Source of the DNA: an uncultured Coriobacteriaceae bacterium
Lineage (GTDB): Bacteria; Actinomycetota; Coriobacteriia; Coriobacteriales; Coriobacteriaceae
Length of the DNA stretch: 43,318 nt
Assembly (NCBI GenBank): GCA_949287085.1
Contig: CASEER010000015.1
Span: forward strand, 1,272 to 44,589
Reading direction: 5' to 3'
Shown here: one piece after another, positions 24,563 through 31,978 of the stretch
Layout: every line of letters starts with the position of its first letter
How positions within the stretch are numbered: the first letter of the stretch is position 1
The notes under the pieces: model-generated
The model's database searches: none
The model's input: only the letters and a program-made list of their open reading frames with translations
What the model was told of the DNA's origin: nothing
Translations under genes and position numbers: made by a program

Positions 24563-25759
24563 TTACTCCGCGTGGCGACAAAGATACGAAAGCGCGCTGT
24601 TGGCAAGCAGTGCCGTGCCGCGCCAGAATACCGACTCGTCAAAGTCGACGTTGGGATGGTGCATGCCGCAGCCCTCGTGGCCCGGCAGCGTGCCCGTGCC
24701 CAAGATAAAGTACGTCGTGGGAACCTTCTCGGCCAAAATGGCAAGGTCGTCTGTACCGGAGAACGGCGCGTCGAGCTCCTGCACCGGCTCGTCAAAGAGG
24801 TCGTTTGCCGCGTCTATGAGCTCCTCGGTAAGCGCCGGGTCGTTGTAGGTGTTGGGCACGCCGCGCAAGAAGTCGACGGTCGCCGTGCCGCCAAAGGCCT
24901 CGGCAATGCCCGCAACCATGCGCTGCGCATGCTCTTTGAAGCCCGCGCGCACGTTGGCGTCTTGCGTGCGCAGGGTGCCCAGCATCGACGCGCTATCGGG
25001 AATGACGTTGGCCGCACGCCCCGACTCGATCTTGCCAAAGGTGGCCACGCACGTTTGCATGGGGTCGACCTCGCGCGCAATCAGGCTCTGGAACCCCTGG
25101 TAAATATGGCATGCAATGTTAATGGGGTCGATGCCCTTTTGCGGCGTCGAGCCGTGGGCGCCACAGCCCGTAATGCGCACGTCAATGTCATCAATGGATG
25201 AGAAGATGGTGCCCTTACGGGTATAGATCATGCCCGCATCAAAGTCGAGCGCCTGTACATGAAGGGCGGCCATGGCATCAACATGCGGGTTCTCGAGCAC
25301 TCCCGCTGCAAGCACCGCGTCACCGCCGCAGTACTCCACCGGCGCCACGCCCTCCTCGTCCGGCTGGAAGAGGAGCTTCACGCAGCCCTTGAGCTCTGCC
25401 TCATGGTCCTTGAGAATACGCGCTGCGCCCAAAAGCATGGCGGTGTGGGTGTCGTGGCCGCATGCGTGCATGTTACCGTTGGCCGAAGCAAAGTCCAGGC
25501 CCGTGGCCTCCTCCACCGGGAGCGCGTCCATATCGGCGCGAAGCATGAACACGGGTCCCGCCTCAGGGTCACCTACCTGGGTGAGCAGAGCGCCCGCGCA
25601 CGGCTCCGTAACCGTATAGCCCATGTCCTCCAGACGACCGCGCACATAGGCGCTCGTCTCATTCAAATCAAACCCAAGCTCAGGATGCTGATGCAACCAC
25701 CGACGGTCGGCAACGATCTGCTCTTGCAAGGCCTTTGCTTCATCGATCAGGGTGCTCAT
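24563..25759 (-). CDS. M20-family amidohydrolase (hippurate hydrolase/aminoacylase type)
   Basis: The 398-residue protein opens with RRWLHQHPELGFDLNET and contains LRADMDALPV. The dinuclear metal ligands appear in NMHACGHDTHTAMLLGAA (Cys, His) and FQPDEEGVAPVEYCGG (catalytic and ligand Glu). The ALHV motif and a dimerisation lid, GCGAHGSTPQKGIDP, follow, with a final HHPNVDFDE region. The family hydrolyses N-acyl amino acids or amide conjugates in the cytoplasm. The exact substrate is unknown. The start at 25759 follows AAAGGAG. It is upstream of yfcC on the same strand. Confidence 0.92.
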   Translation of the reverse strand: MSTLIDEAKALQEQIVADRRWLHQHPELGFDLNETSAYVRGRLEDMGYTVTEPCAGALLTQVGDPEAGPVFMLRADMDALPVEEATGLDFASANGNMHACGHDTHTAMLLGAARILKDHEAELKGCVKLLFQPDEEGVAPVEYCGGDAVLAAGVLENPHVDAMAALHVQALDFDAGMIYTRKGTIFSSIDDIDVRITGCGAHGSTPQKGIDPINIACHIYQGFQSLIAREVDPMQTCVATFGKIESGRAANVIPDSASMLGTLRTQDANVRAGFKEHAQRMVAGIAEAFGGTATVDFLRGVPNTYNDPALTEELIDAANDLFDEPVQELDAPFSGTDDLAILAEKVPTTYFILGTGTLPGHEGCGMHHPNVDFDESVFWRGTALLANSALSYLCRHAE

Positions 25760-25883
25760 GGCAACACTCCTTTGCTCCTATGTCCGTCAGGTGCTCCTTG
25801 ATTTTGATTTCTTGATACTACCGTATTGCGCGGACAAAAACGGGACAAGGCGCAGGGTGCCTAGAACGTAATACTCGCAGCGC

Positions 25884-25920
25884 AACAAAACAGGCCAGAG
25901 CGGAAACCCGCACTGGCCTG
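25884..25920 (-). terminator. Terminator of tRNA-Pro
   Basis: On the minus strand CAGGCCAG (25920-25913) pairs with CTGGCCTG (25898-25891), with an inner GCGGG/CCGC pairing, and is followed by TTTTGTT. Confidence 0.85.
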
Positions 25921-25931
25921 CGTCTTTTTGC

Positions 25932-26008
25932 TGGTCGGGTTGACTGGATTTGAACCAGCGACCCCCGCGTCCCGAACGCGGTGCTCTACCAAACTGAGCC
26001 ACAACCCG
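25932..26008 (-). tRNA. tRNA-Pro (anticodon CGG)
   Basis: The minus strand reads as a full cloverleaf. The 7-bp acceptor CGGGTTG/CAACCCG is closed with discriminator A and an encoded CCA end. The D arm is GGCTCAG...; the anticodon stem CCGCG/CGCGG holds loop TTCGGGA (anticodon CGG); and the T arm is GCTGGTTCAAATCCAGT. Length is 77 nt including CCA. Confidence 0.97.
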
Positions 26009-26046
26009 TTAGCAGAAGGTATGTTAGCAGAATCTACGGCGTAATG

Positions 26047-26985
26047 CTAGCACGTTTGAAAAGAGACTCCCGAGTTCTCCATGGTTGCCGCGCTTGACCA
26101 CCATCCGTGCTCGCACGAGGCCTGCTGGGCCAGGCGCTCGGCCACCTCATATGACGCGCATAGCGCAAACGAACACGCGCCCGAACCGGTTACCTGCGCA
26201 GCCAACACGCCATCCTGCGCCTGCAGCCACGCCACCACATCGGCAATCTCGGGCGCAATGGCACACGCCGCAGGCGCCAGATTGTTGGCGATGCGTGTGG
26301 GGACCGCCGCCGCGTCATGCACACGCAGCGCCGCCAGCAATGGCTCCAACGGCGGCAACGCGGGCGGCTGCTCGTCAAAACGCCGGTACGCCTCGACGGC
26401 CGTAACCCCCGCCTGCAGAGGCTTAACCAGCACCAACGGCATGCCGGCAAACGGCTCAAAGCCCTCGTTAAACCGGTCGCCCGCGCCATCGCAGTACGCA
26501 AGTGGACCATACAAGAAAAACGGCACGTCCGCCCCAATGCCCCGCGCGATGCGGTCCACCCGCTCGTCATGCGGGTCAATCCCCCACGCCCGGCACAAGC
26601 CGTAGAGCACCGCTGCGGCATCGGCCGACGGCCCGCCCAACCCGGCACGCAGGGGAATATGCTTTTCAATCGTAATGGTAAACGCAGGTGTGCGTCCCAC
26701 CGCACCCCCAAGCGCCTCTGCCGCACGATAGGCGGTATTGTGCTCCATGGGAAAATCTGCCGCGGGCACCGTGTAAACGGCGAGCTGCCCCGCCGGCTCA
26801 ATCGTCACGTAATCGGCGAGCGTGGTTGTTGCCATCACCGAGTCAACGCGATGGTAGCCGCGCTCGTCCGTTTGATCGTGAACGCCCAGGTACAGGTTGA
26901 TCTTCGCCGGAGCCACCACCCGTAAGCGGGCAGGCTGCGCCTCCTGGGGCGCCTGCAGCGGTTCTGGGGACGCGGGCGCGTTCAT
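26047..26985 (-). CDS. ispE: 4-diphosphocytidyl-2-C-methyl-D-erythritol kinase
   Basis: The 312-residue GHMP kinase phosphorylates CDP-methylerythritol in the non-mevalonate isoprenoid pathway. It has the substrate motif APAKINLYLGV with ERGYHRVDSVM, the ATP-binding loop IPLRAGLGGPSADAAAVLYGL and the C-terminal VTGSGACSFAL glycine motif. The ATP loop has Pro where most IspE proteins have Gly or Gly-Ser (GLGGGSSDAA). The first 20 residues are a Pro/Ala/Gln-rich leader. Its ATG shares a base with the veg stop codon (TAATG), so it is translationally coupled. Confidence 0.95.
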   Translation of the reverse strand: MNAPASPEPLQAPQEAQPARLRVVAPAKINLYLGVHDQTDERGYHRVDSVMATTTLADYVTIEPAGQLAVYTVPAADFPMEHNTAYRAAEALGGAVGRTPAFTITIEKHIPLRAGLGGPSADAAAVLYGLCRAWGIDPHDERVDRIARGIGADVPFFLYGPLAYCDGAGDRFNEGFEPFAGMPLVLVKPLQAGVTAVEAYRRFDEQPPALPPLEPLLAALRVHDAAAVPTRIANNLAPAACAIAPEIADVVAWLQAQDGVLAAQVTGSGACSFALCASYEVAERLAQQASCEHGWWSSAATMENSGVSFQTC

Positions 26986-27281
26986 TAGTGCTCTTCGGTC
27001 TGGTTGCCCAGCGGCGTGAAGATGTGTTCGCCCGTCTCGGGGTCAAAGAGCTCCACCGTGCCCGTCAGCACGTCAACATACTGATAGCTCTGGCGCGACG
27101 TGCGGCCGCGGCGCTCGTTAACCTCAACGATGAACACAGAAGGATGCACGGTCTTGATCGCGCCCATGCGCTCGATCACGCGCGTGCGGCCCATGTTGGC
27201 CTTCACCTTTACGCGGTCGCCCACCATCTGCTCGAGCTTCTCTTTGATCTCGTCGACGTGATTGACTCCGAGCTCGTCCAT
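26985..27281 (-). CDS. veg: Veg family protein (DUF1021)
   Basis: The 98-residue protein begins with a short helix (VDEIKEKLEQMVGDRVKVKANMGR) and continues as a beta-rich Sm-like fold: ERMGAIKTVHPSVFIVEV, SYQYVDVLTGTVELFD. In Bacillus subtilis, Veg stimulates biofilm matrix gene expression and is encoded directly upstream of ispE, the same order as here. That conserved pairing supports the call. It is first in the veg-ispE operon. It has a plausible promoter at 27324-27352. Confidence 0.9.
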   Translation of the reverse strand: MDELGVNHVDEIKEKLEQMVGDRVKVKANMGRTRVIERMGAIKTVHPSVFIVEVNERRGRTSRQSYQYVDVLTGTVELFDPETGEHIFTPLGNQTEEH

Positions 27282-27323
27282 GTGCTAAGCCTCCTATGTG
27301 CCCCAATGGACACAGTACGCCCA

Positions 27324-27352
27324 AGATAGTCAAAACTGTCTAATTGTAGCAA
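27324..27352 (-). promoter_or_regulatory. Promoter of veg-ispE
   Basis: On the minus strand TTGCTA (27352-27347), a 17-nt spacer and CTATCT (27329-27324) lie about 43 nt upstream of the veg start. Confidence 0.55.
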
Positions 27353-27486
27353 GCTCGGCGGCATCTTATAGGCGCGGCACCAACGGGATACAGGAACGCC
27401 ATATCTTGCGAGCGAGTTGACAGGGCAAGCACGTGAGGGGGCAGACGGGACGAGCATCTTGGCGATGATCGGCGAGCGTCCCACCC

Positions 27487-27514
27487 GGCGCGCCCCTCGC
27501 TCGGGGCGAGCGCC
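27487..27514. repeat. GC-rich hairpin downstream of dtd
   Basis: GGCGC-GCCCC and GGGC-GA-GCGCC form a compact stem in the gap between dtd and veg. An outer GGGACG/CGTCCC pairing lies at about 27448-27480. There is no T-run; it may weakly end the rdgB-dtd transcript. The remaining gap 27353-27536 has no visible gene. Confidence 0.4.
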
Positions 27515-27536
27515 CTCGCCTCGCAGCATCCCCAAT

Positions 27537-27983
27537 CTACAGCTGGTTTGTGTCGAGCACGATGGTAAACGGCCCATCATTGACCAACTCGACCTGCATG
27601 TTGGCGGCAAACGTGCCCGTTGCCACACGTGGCACATCGCGGCGCGCCAAGCTCGCAAAGTACTCGTAGAGCTCGTTGGCATGCTGCGGGTTACCTGCAG
27701 CGGTAAACGACGGCCGGCGTCCGCGACGGCAGTCGGCGTAGAGCGTGAACTGCGACACGACGAGCACGTCCCCGCCCACGTCATCGATTGAGCGATTGGT
27801 CTTGCCGCTCTGGTCTTCCATAATGCGCAGGCCAAAGATCTTGTGCCAGAGCTTGTCCGCCTCCGCCGTGGTGTCGTGCGCGCCCACGCCGAGTAAGATG
27901 AGATACCCTGCGCCGATCTCTCCCGTGACTGCACCGTCAATGGTCACGCTCGCCCGCGTCACGCGCTGGATGACGGCCCTCAC
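27537..27983 (-). CDS. dtd: D-aminoacyl-tRNA deacylase
   Basis: The 148-residue protein removes D-amino acids and misplaced glycine from tRNA, protecting translation. The two DTD signature regions are present: VVSQFTLYADCRRGRRPSF and VNDGPFTIVLDTNQL. The second is normally GPVT; here it is GPFT, keeping the Gly-Pro but not the Val. The start is a GTG at 27983 that overlaps the rdgB stop codon by 4 nt (GTGA), so it is coupled to rdgB. Confidence 0.96.
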   Translation of the reverse strand: MRAVIQRVTRASVTIDGAVTGEIGAGYLILLGVGAHDTTAEADKLWHKIFGLRIMEDQSGKTNRSIDDVGGDVLVVSQFTLYADCRRGRRPSFTAAGNPQHANELYEYFASLARRDVPRVATGTFAANMQVELVNDGPFTIVLDTNQL

Positions 27984-28717
27984 TGCTCGGGCTCCGTCGC
28001 TTGGGCGCGGGCCGCATCAACCGCTGCTGCCGCACCGCCCTGCTCTGCGCCCTCGTCTGCCGCCGCAAGCGCGTCCGTGCCGCGTGCCGCAAGCTTGTCG
28101 CACAGGTCGTTGAGCGCATGGAACCGGTGGCTGATGGCGTTCTTCTCATCGGGTGTCAGCTCGGCCATGGTCTTGCCGGGCGTGTCGTCGGGCAAGAACA
28201 GCGGGTCGTAGCCAAAGCCGTAATCGCCGCGCTCCGTGCGGCCCACCATGCCCTCACAGGTACCCTCACCCATGGTTACCAGACCGTTGGGCTCAATAAA
28301 CGCAATGGAGCTCACAAAGCGCGCTGTGCGCTGGGCATCCGCAACGCCCTCCATCTTGGCCAAGAGCTTGGCGTTGTTGGCCGCATCATCGCCATGCACG
28401 CCGGCATAGCGCGCCGAGTACACGCCCGGTTCGCCATCAAGCGCATCAACCACCAGGCCCGAGTCGTCTGCGACCGCGGTAAAGCCCGTCTCGGCAACGG
28501 CAGCCTCCGCCTTGATGATGGCGTTTTGGGCAAAGGTGGTGCCCGTCTCGTCCGGGTCCTCAAAATCGCCCAGCTGCGCAAGCGCTACAAACGTCACGCC
28601 CGGCAGCGCCGCGCCCAAAATGTCCCGGATTTCCACGAGCTTATGCGCATTCCCCGTAGCCACCACCACCGTCGTAGCCGAATCGAGCGAGGCCGCATCG
28701 ATTTTTTCCAGCGCCAT
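27980..28717 (-). CDS. rdgB: dITP/XTP pyrophosphatase (RdgB/HAM1)
   Basis: The 245-residue protein hydrolyses non-canonical purine NTPs to their monophosphates, keeping them out of DNA and RNA. Motifs are VVATGNAHKLVEI, ADDSGLVVDALDGEPGVYSARYAG and GRTERGDYGFGYDPLFLPDD, followed by MAELTPDEKNAISHRFHAL. The last 30 residues are an Ala/Gln/Glu-rich extension not needed for the fold. The ATG at 28717 has GAGGTGG upstream. It is first in the rdgB-dtd pair. Confidence 0.96.
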   Translation of the reverse strand: MALEKIDAASLDSATTVVVATGNAHKLVEIRDILGAALPGVTFVALAQLGDFEDPDETGTTFAQNAIIKAEAAVAETGFTAVADDSGLVVDALDGEPGVYSARYAGVHGDDAANNAKLLAKMEGVADAQRTARFVSSIAFIEPNGLVTMGEGTCEGMVGRTERGDYGFGYDPLFLPDDTPGKTMAELTPDEKNAISHRFHALNDLCDKLAARGTDALAAADEGAEQGGAAAAVDAARAQATEPEQ

Positions 28718-28860
28718 CAGCAAACCACCTCTCCTACACCTCTCCTGCCAAACCAAACAATCCCTTGACCCTGCGCGCAGCCTTGGCCCCGCGCGCAGTC
28801 ATGCGAGGATACCGGCCCTGCCAATACCCCGGAGACTGTTTGAGCGCGGGATGGCATGTA

Positions 28861-28880
28861 ACAAGCCCCACCACAGGGGC
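28861..28880 (-). terminator. Possible terminator of rph
   Basis: On the minus strand GCCCC (28880-28876 complement) and GGGGC (28869-28865) form a 5-bp stem followed by TTGTTAC, 8 nt after the rph stop codon. The short stem makes this a weak call. Confidence 0.4.
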
Positions 28881-28887
28881 AACGCGC

Positions 28888-29619
28888 TTAGTCGTCGTCC
28901 CGAAACGCCGTTACCTCGTTCTGCATGGCTATGAGCTTCGCTATGCCCTTGTCGCCCAGGTCGAGCAGCCGGGCCAGCCGCGCGCGATCAAACGGCGTGC
29001 GCTCGCCCGTGCCCTGGATCTCTACGATCTCGCCCGTATCGGTTGCCACCAGGTTCATGTCCACCTCGGCATGCGAATCCTCGCGGTAATCAAGGTCGAG
29101 CAGCTCGCACCCATCAACCACGCCCATCGACACCGCGGCCACTTGCCCCGTGAGCGGCAAGCGCGCAATCTTGCCCGCGTCAACCCAGGCCATCAGCGCG
29201 TCGTGGAGCGCCACCCACGCACCGGTCACGCTTGCCGTGCGCGTGCCGCCATCGGCTTGAATGACATCGCAGTCCACGGTCACGGTAAACTCGCCGAGCG
29301 CGCGCAGATTGGTCACCGTGCGCAGGCTGCGGCCAATCAAGCGCTCGATCTCCATCGAGCGGCCCTTGCGGCTGGCGCGCTCGCGTGCGGTACGGCGCCC
29401 CGTCGAGGCCGGCAGCATGGCATATTCGGCCGTGACCCAACCTGCACGGCTCGACCGGCGCCACGCCGGCACGCCTTCCTCAATGGTCGCGGCGCACAGC
29501 ACGCGCGTGTCGCCAAACTCCACCAGGCACGACCCCAGCGCGTGCTTCATCACGTCGCGGGTCAGCGCCACCGGGCGCATTTCGTCCATCGCGCGACCGT
29601 TCGCGCGGTCAATCTCCAT
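28888..29619 (-). CDS. rph: Ribonuclease PH
   Basis: The 243-residue phosphorolytic 3' exonuclease trims tRNA precursors. It shows MRPVALTRDV, GSCLVEFGDTRVLCAATIEEGVPAW, EYAMLPASTGRRTARER, the phosphate-site region RSLRTVTNLRALGEFTVTVDCDVIQADGGTRTASVTG, and YREDSHAEVDMNLV with the catalytic Asp. The ATG at 29619 (MEIDRANGRAMDEMRPV) fits the usual RNase PH N-terminus and has GGAG just upstream; ATG 29643 is an alternative that adds 8 residues. Confidence 0.96.
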   Translation of the reverse strand: MEIDRANGRAMDEMRPVALTRDVMKHALGSCLVEFGDTRVLCAATIEEGVPAWRRSSRAGWVTAEYAMLPASTGRRTARERASRKGRSMEIERLIGRSLRTVTNLRALGEFTVTVDCDVIQADGGTRTASVTGAWVALHDALMAWVDAGKIARLPLTGQVAAVSMGVVDGCELLDLDYREDSHAEVDMNLVATDTGEIVEIQGTGERTPFDRARLARLLDLGDKGIAKLIAMQNEVTAFRDDD

Positions 29620-29681
29620 AAACTCCAAGGTTCTCCCCTTCATCGTATGGTGCACGCGGCCACCCCGCGCGCCCCGCCCGG

Positions 29682-30605
29682 CTAACGGCGGTAGAGGCGC
29701 TCGAGCTCGGGCAGGTCAACGTGCTCGATGCTCTTGAGCGGCTGGCCAAAGATAAAGCTTCCCGCCGCCGCAAACGCCGCCAGGTTGTCCGAGGTCGTCG
29801 CAAACCGGTGCTGCGGCTCCACGCCCTCAGCGGCCAGCTGGCCGCGGCGCTGCAAAATGTCCGTAAGCTCGCGGGTGGTTTCCTCGGCCGAAGACACCAC
29901 GCGCACCCCCGCCCCCAGCGCATGGCGAATAGGGCCTGCGAGCAGCGGAAAGTGCGTGCAGCCCAGCACCACGGTATCGACCTCGGTGTCCGCGATGGGC
30001 GTGAGCGTGCGCGCCACCTCCGCACGAATATCGGGCGTGTCAAAAATGTCGCCGCTTTCGAGCCAGCGCTCCTGCAGGTGCGCGCCCGTTGCCAGCTCGC
30101 GCTCCACGATGTCCACAAAGCTCGGCGCGGGACAGCCGTACACGTCCACGCCGGCATCGAGATTCTGGATCGCCCGCGTATACGCACCCGAGCGCACGGT
30201 GAGCTCCGTGGCCAGCACGCCCACCTTGCGCGTGCGCGTGGTGTTAATGGCGGCGCGCGCACCAGGAGCGATCACGCCAATGACCGGCACGTTGAGCGTT
30301 TGTTGCGCCACGCTGAGCGCCGCCGCCGTGGCCGTGTTGCAGGCAATCACGATGATCTTCACGTCGTGCGCCTCAAGCCAGCGGCCCGCCTGGAGCGCAA
30401 ACGAGCGCACCTCGTGCTCGGTGCGCGGGCCGTACGGGCAGCGCTTGGTGTCTCCCACGTAGTAAATCGACTCGTGCGTCAGCGCGGTGGCAATCGAGCG
30501 CGCCACCGTGAGACCGCCCAGCCCCGAGTCAAACACGCCGATGGGCCGGTTGTCGCCCGTCGGACCCGGCGCGCACGCACGGCTCTCGTCCATCACATCA
30601 TCCAT
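29682..30605 (-). CDS. murI: Glutamate racemase
   Basis: The 307-residue protein supplies D-glutamate for peptidoglycan. The catalytic cysteines are in IACNTATAAAL and LGCTHFPLL. The substrate motifs IGVFDSGLGGLTVARSI and YVGDTKRCPYGPRT are intact. About 18 extra residues precede the core. The ATG at 30605 has AAGGAG upstream. It starts 6 nt after the HAD phosphatase stop codon and precedes rph, so HAD-murI-rph probably form one operon. Confidence 0.96.
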   Translation of the reverse strand: MDDVMDESRACAPGPTGDNRPIGVFDSGLGGLTVARSIATALTHESIYYVGDTKRCPYGPRTEHEVRSFALQAGRWLEAHDVKIIVIACNTATAAALSVAQQTLNVPVIGVIAPGARAAINTTRTRKVGVLATELTVRSGAYTRAIQNLDAGVDVYGCPAPSFVDIVERELATGAHLQERWLESGDIFDTPDIRAEVARTLTPIADTEVDTVVLGCTHFPLLAGPIRHALGAGVRVVSSAEETTRELTDILQRRGQLAAEGVEPQHRFATTSDNLAAFAAAGSFIFGQPLKSIEHVDLPELERLYRR

Positions 30606-30611
30606 GAGGCG

Positions 30612-31535
30612 CTACTCCTTCTGCACCGCAAGCACGCACCGCATAGCGTTAACCCAGCCGTCAACAATGCGGCCGCGCGCAACCGCCGTCTGGGGATGCT
30701 CGGCAAACAGCGCGTCCACGTGCGCGTCGGCCAGCGCGTTTTCCACGATGAGGAACTGGCCCACGTAGCCCGCCATCAAAAAGTCGGACGACGAGTCACC
30801 AATGCCGAGCGTCTCGGCGCGGTCGATGCCACGCAGCGCGCAGAAGCGCTCGATCGCACGGCCCTTGCTGAGCCCCTTCGGCATGATGTTAAACGCGCGG
30901 CCGCGCACGCCCTCGGGAAGTCTGAGCGTCGTGGGCGCCGAAATGTAGTTGAGAAAACCGTTATCACCCCAGTCGAGCGCCATGCCCGAAGCGTCGAGCA
31001 GTGAGATGGCCTCCTCGTCCGGAATCTCGCCGCGCAGCCCAATGGTCACTTCGCGGTGCTTGTAGCCCGTGGACATGTCGTTGTGGTATTCGATGAGGCC
31101 CGGCCAGCGTGCAATGAACTGCTCGCACAGGCCCGTCTGCTCGATGACCTCGTGCGGCGTGAGACCGCACGCGGGGTCGTAATCCATGTCGGCGGTAAAG
31201 TACTCCCACTCGTCATGCGGACGGTCGAGCATGATGATGCCGCCCATTTCGCCGATGTATGAGGTCAAACCCAACACACGAGAATCTTCGTGCAGCATGG
31301 AGCGGTTGCGGCCCGATGTGGGGATGACTTCGACGCCCGCCCGCTTGAGTGCGATGAGCGTCTCCACGAATGCCGTGCTGGGCTCGCCCGCCGCGTTGGC
31401 AAGTACCGTGGAGCCCGGCCCCATCATGGTTCCGTCGAGGTCCGTAAACACGTAGCGCACGCGGGCAAGACGTTCGCGCAGTCCCTCGTCGAGCGTAGCG
31501 CCGGTGAGCGCATCGGGCAGATAGGTAATCGACAT
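30612..31535 (-). CDS. HAD-superfamily phosphatase (Cof/MPGP-like)
   Basis: The 307-residue protein has HAD motif I in YVFTDLDGTMMGPG (nucleophile and acid/base Asp), motif II in VIPTSGRNRSML, a basic residue near MPKGLSKGRAIERF (motif III) and the Asp pair in ETLGIGDSSSDFLM (motif IV). A large cap domain lies between motifs II and III, as in type IIB (Cof, mannosyl-3-phosphoglycerate phosphatase) proteins. The substrate is a sugar or polyol phosphate by family, otherwise unknown. The start at 31535 follows GGAGG. Confidence 0.85.
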   Translation of the reverse strand: MSITYLPDALTGATLDEGLRERLARVRYVFTDLDGTMMGPGSTVLANAAGEPSTAFVETLIALKRAGVEVIPTSGRNRSMLHEDSRVLGLTSYIGEMGGIIMLDRPHDEWEYFTADMDYDPACGLTPHEVIEQTGLCEQFIARWPGLIEYHNDMSTGYKHREVTIGLRGEIPDEEAISLLDASGMALDWGDNGFLNYISAPTTLRLPEGVRGRAFNIMPKGLSKGRAIERFCALRGIDRAETLGIGDSSSDFLMAGYVGQFLIVENALADAHVDALFAEHPQTAVARGRIVDGWVNAMRCVLAVQKE

Positions 31536-31609
31536 GCATCCTCCGCTTGGTTGACGGACGCGCCACGGCGCGCATTGACCGTATCGACCCTATCATAGAT
31601 TATGTGCCG

Positions 31610-31639
31610 TTGCGGTTTTTGGGCGATTTCGGCTATACT
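31610..31639 (+). promoter_or_regulatory. Promoter of tRNA-Val
   Basis: TTGCGG (31610-31615), an 18-nt spacer and TATACT (31634-31639) lie 10 nt upstream of the mature tRNA 5' end. Confidence 0.75.
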
Positions 31640-31649
31640 CAGACTCCAC

Positions 31650-31725
31650 GGGCGATTGGCGCAACGGTTAGCGCAGGTGCTTTACACGCACAAGGCTGGG
31701 GGTTCGAATCCCTCATCGCCCACCA
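31650..31725 (+). tRNA. tRNA-Val (anticodon TAC)
   Basis: The acceptor GGGCGAT/ATCGCCC is closed with discriminator A and encoded CCA. The D arm is GGCGCAACGGTTAGCGC, the anticodon loop is TTTACAC (TAC) and the T arm is GGGGGTTCGAATCCCTC. Length is 76 nt including CCA. It is a single gene with its own promoter and terminator, on the opposite strand from the flanking operons. Confidence 0.97.
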
Positions 31726-31736
31726 CGTCTAGACAT

Positions 31737-31763
31737 CGGCCCCTGCAAAAAGGGGCCGTTTTT
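31737..31763 (+). terminator. Terminator of tRNA-Val
   Basis: CGGCCCCT (31737-31744) and AGGGGCCG (31751-31758) form a perfect 8-bp stem followed by TTTTTG. Confidence 0.95.
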
Positions 31764-31790
31764 GTTAGCGCCCCCCACGCAAAACGTATC

Positions 31791-31871
31791 CGAACCCCTG
31801 AGCAGCACCGCCGTTTGGGGGTTCGCGCTATGCGGACGGCGCCGCGCATGGCTCAATGCCGTCTTCGCATA
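31791..31871. repeat. Two consecutive hairpins between tRNA-Val and the arg operon
   Basis: CGAACCCC (31791-31798) pairs with GGGGTTCG (31818-31825). TATGCGGACGGC (31829-31840) pairs, with small bulges, with 31858-31871. No open reading frame is convincing in this gap. Confidence 0.5.
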
Positions 31872-31893
31872 CGACGCGCCGCGCAAAACACGG

Positions 31894-31940
31894 CAGCCGG
31901 GTCGAACGTGACCGCAGCGCGATTACGTTCAACCCGGCTG
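31894..31940 (-). terminator. Terminator of the arg operon
   Basis: The 16-base arms CAGCCGGGTCGAACGT (31894-31909) and 31925-31940 pair at 15 of 16 positions. On the minus strand TTTT follows a few bases later (31885-31890 region). It lies 39 nt after the argD stop. Confidence 0.75.
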
Positions 31941-31978
31941 TCCGCTCATTCTGGCCCCACGGGCCGCCGCGCACGCTC

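Noticed and set aside
25787..26002. 71-codon minus-strand frame over tRNA-Pro
   Set aside because: It translates the tRNA itself; the tRNA call is unambiguous.
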